A DNA stretch of 7,041 nt from CAYXZR01 sp964470025 (lineage in GTDB: Bacteria; Patescibacteriota; Patescibacteriia; Buchananbacterales; UBA6539): positions 1 to 7,041 of the forward strand of contig CAYXZR010000036.1 in NCBI GenBank assembly GCA_964470025.1, read 5' to 3'. Both the position numbers and the translations under genes were made by a program. Of this stretch, positions 7,020-7,041 are shown in pieces; position 1 is the stretch's first letter, and the number at the start of each line of letters is the position of its first letter. The notes beneath the pieces were generated by a model. The model worked only from the letters and a program-made list of their open reading frames with translations. It made no database searches and was not told the DNA's origin.

Positions 7020-7036
7020 TAAACGCTATTTTTCAA
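7008..7036 (-). promoter_or_regulatory. Sigma70-type promoter for the membrane protein-pheS-pheT block
   Basis: On the minus strand a -35 hexamer TTGAAA (7036-7031) is followed by a 17-bp spacer and a -10 hexamer TATACT (7013-7008), five of six matches at each box. Transcription would begin near 7001, only about three bases before ATG 6998, giving an essentially leaderless mRNA. The inverted repeat TTGAG-CTATA-CTCAA (7019-7005) overlaps the -10 box. The promoter fits the intergenic position and gene direction, but only a few bases upstream of it are in the window, so other upstream promoters cannot be excluded. Confidence 0.6.
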
Positions 7037-7041
7037 GTTAT

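Noticed and set aside
1..7041. TGA recoding (as Gly or Trp) known from some candidate phyla
   Set aside because: No in-frame TGA occurs in the five genes, and Gly and Trp positions use ordinary GGN and TGG codons. The visible stops are TAA or TAG, so the window does not support recoding.
6598..7041. T-box or phenylalanine leader-peptide attenuator ahead of pheS
   Set aside because: The 11 nt before pheS leave no room, and no Phe-codon-rich leader peptide, T-box sequence or terminator hairpin is visible upstream; the space is filled by the membrane-protein gene.

Overview
The window is a compact, minus-strand gene block of about 7 kb with A+T-rich, standard-code bacterial sequence. Read in the direction of transcription (high to low coordinates) the order is: a small polytopic membrane protein (stop at 6609), pheS (6597-5551), pheT (5549-3168), a small membrane-anchored protein with a basic tail (3142-2798), and dnaE (2718 to the window edge at 1, cut off at its C-terminus). 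All five genes point the same way with gaps of 11, 1, 25 and 79 nt, so a single transcription unit is plausible. No gene-free stretch exceeds 80 nt, and I see no convincing plus-strand gene, RNA gene, mobile element or CRISPR array.

The likely source is an uncultivated bacterium of the Candidate Phyla Radiation/Patescibacteria type. That is an inference from several things: protein style (a PheS C-terminus ending in FLKQF with a cysteine-rich insert, and a PheT carrying FEKGLH where most bacteria have FERGVD), sparse Shine-Dalgarno sequences, and an uncharacterised small membrane protein placed directly before pheS. No taxonomic marker is present, so the phylum is not certain. No in-frame TGA occurs in any of the five reading frames and the four visible stops are TAA or TAG, so there is no sign of TGA recoding.

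Functionally, pheS and pheT encode the two subunits of the (alpha-beta)2 phenylalanyl-tRNA synthetase. Both look complete and catalytically intact, and PheT keeps its editing domain. dnaE encodes the replicative DNA polymerase III alpha subunit with all three catalytic aspartates and an apparently complete metal-binding set in its PHP domain. The two small membrane proteins have no assigned function.

The most interesting non-coding signals are three. A good sigma70-type promoter (TTGAAA, 17 bp, TATACT) lies at the right edge and points into the block; its position implies an almost leaderless mRNA starting at ATG 6998. One very strong Shine-Dalgarno sits only before the basic-tail protein. 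A set of alternating GGAG/CTCC blocks in the pheT-distal gap before dnaE could form competing hairpins. I did not find evidence for a wholly new multi-gene system; the best novelty candidates are the basic-tail membrane protein next to dnaE and the unusual PheS cysteine insert.
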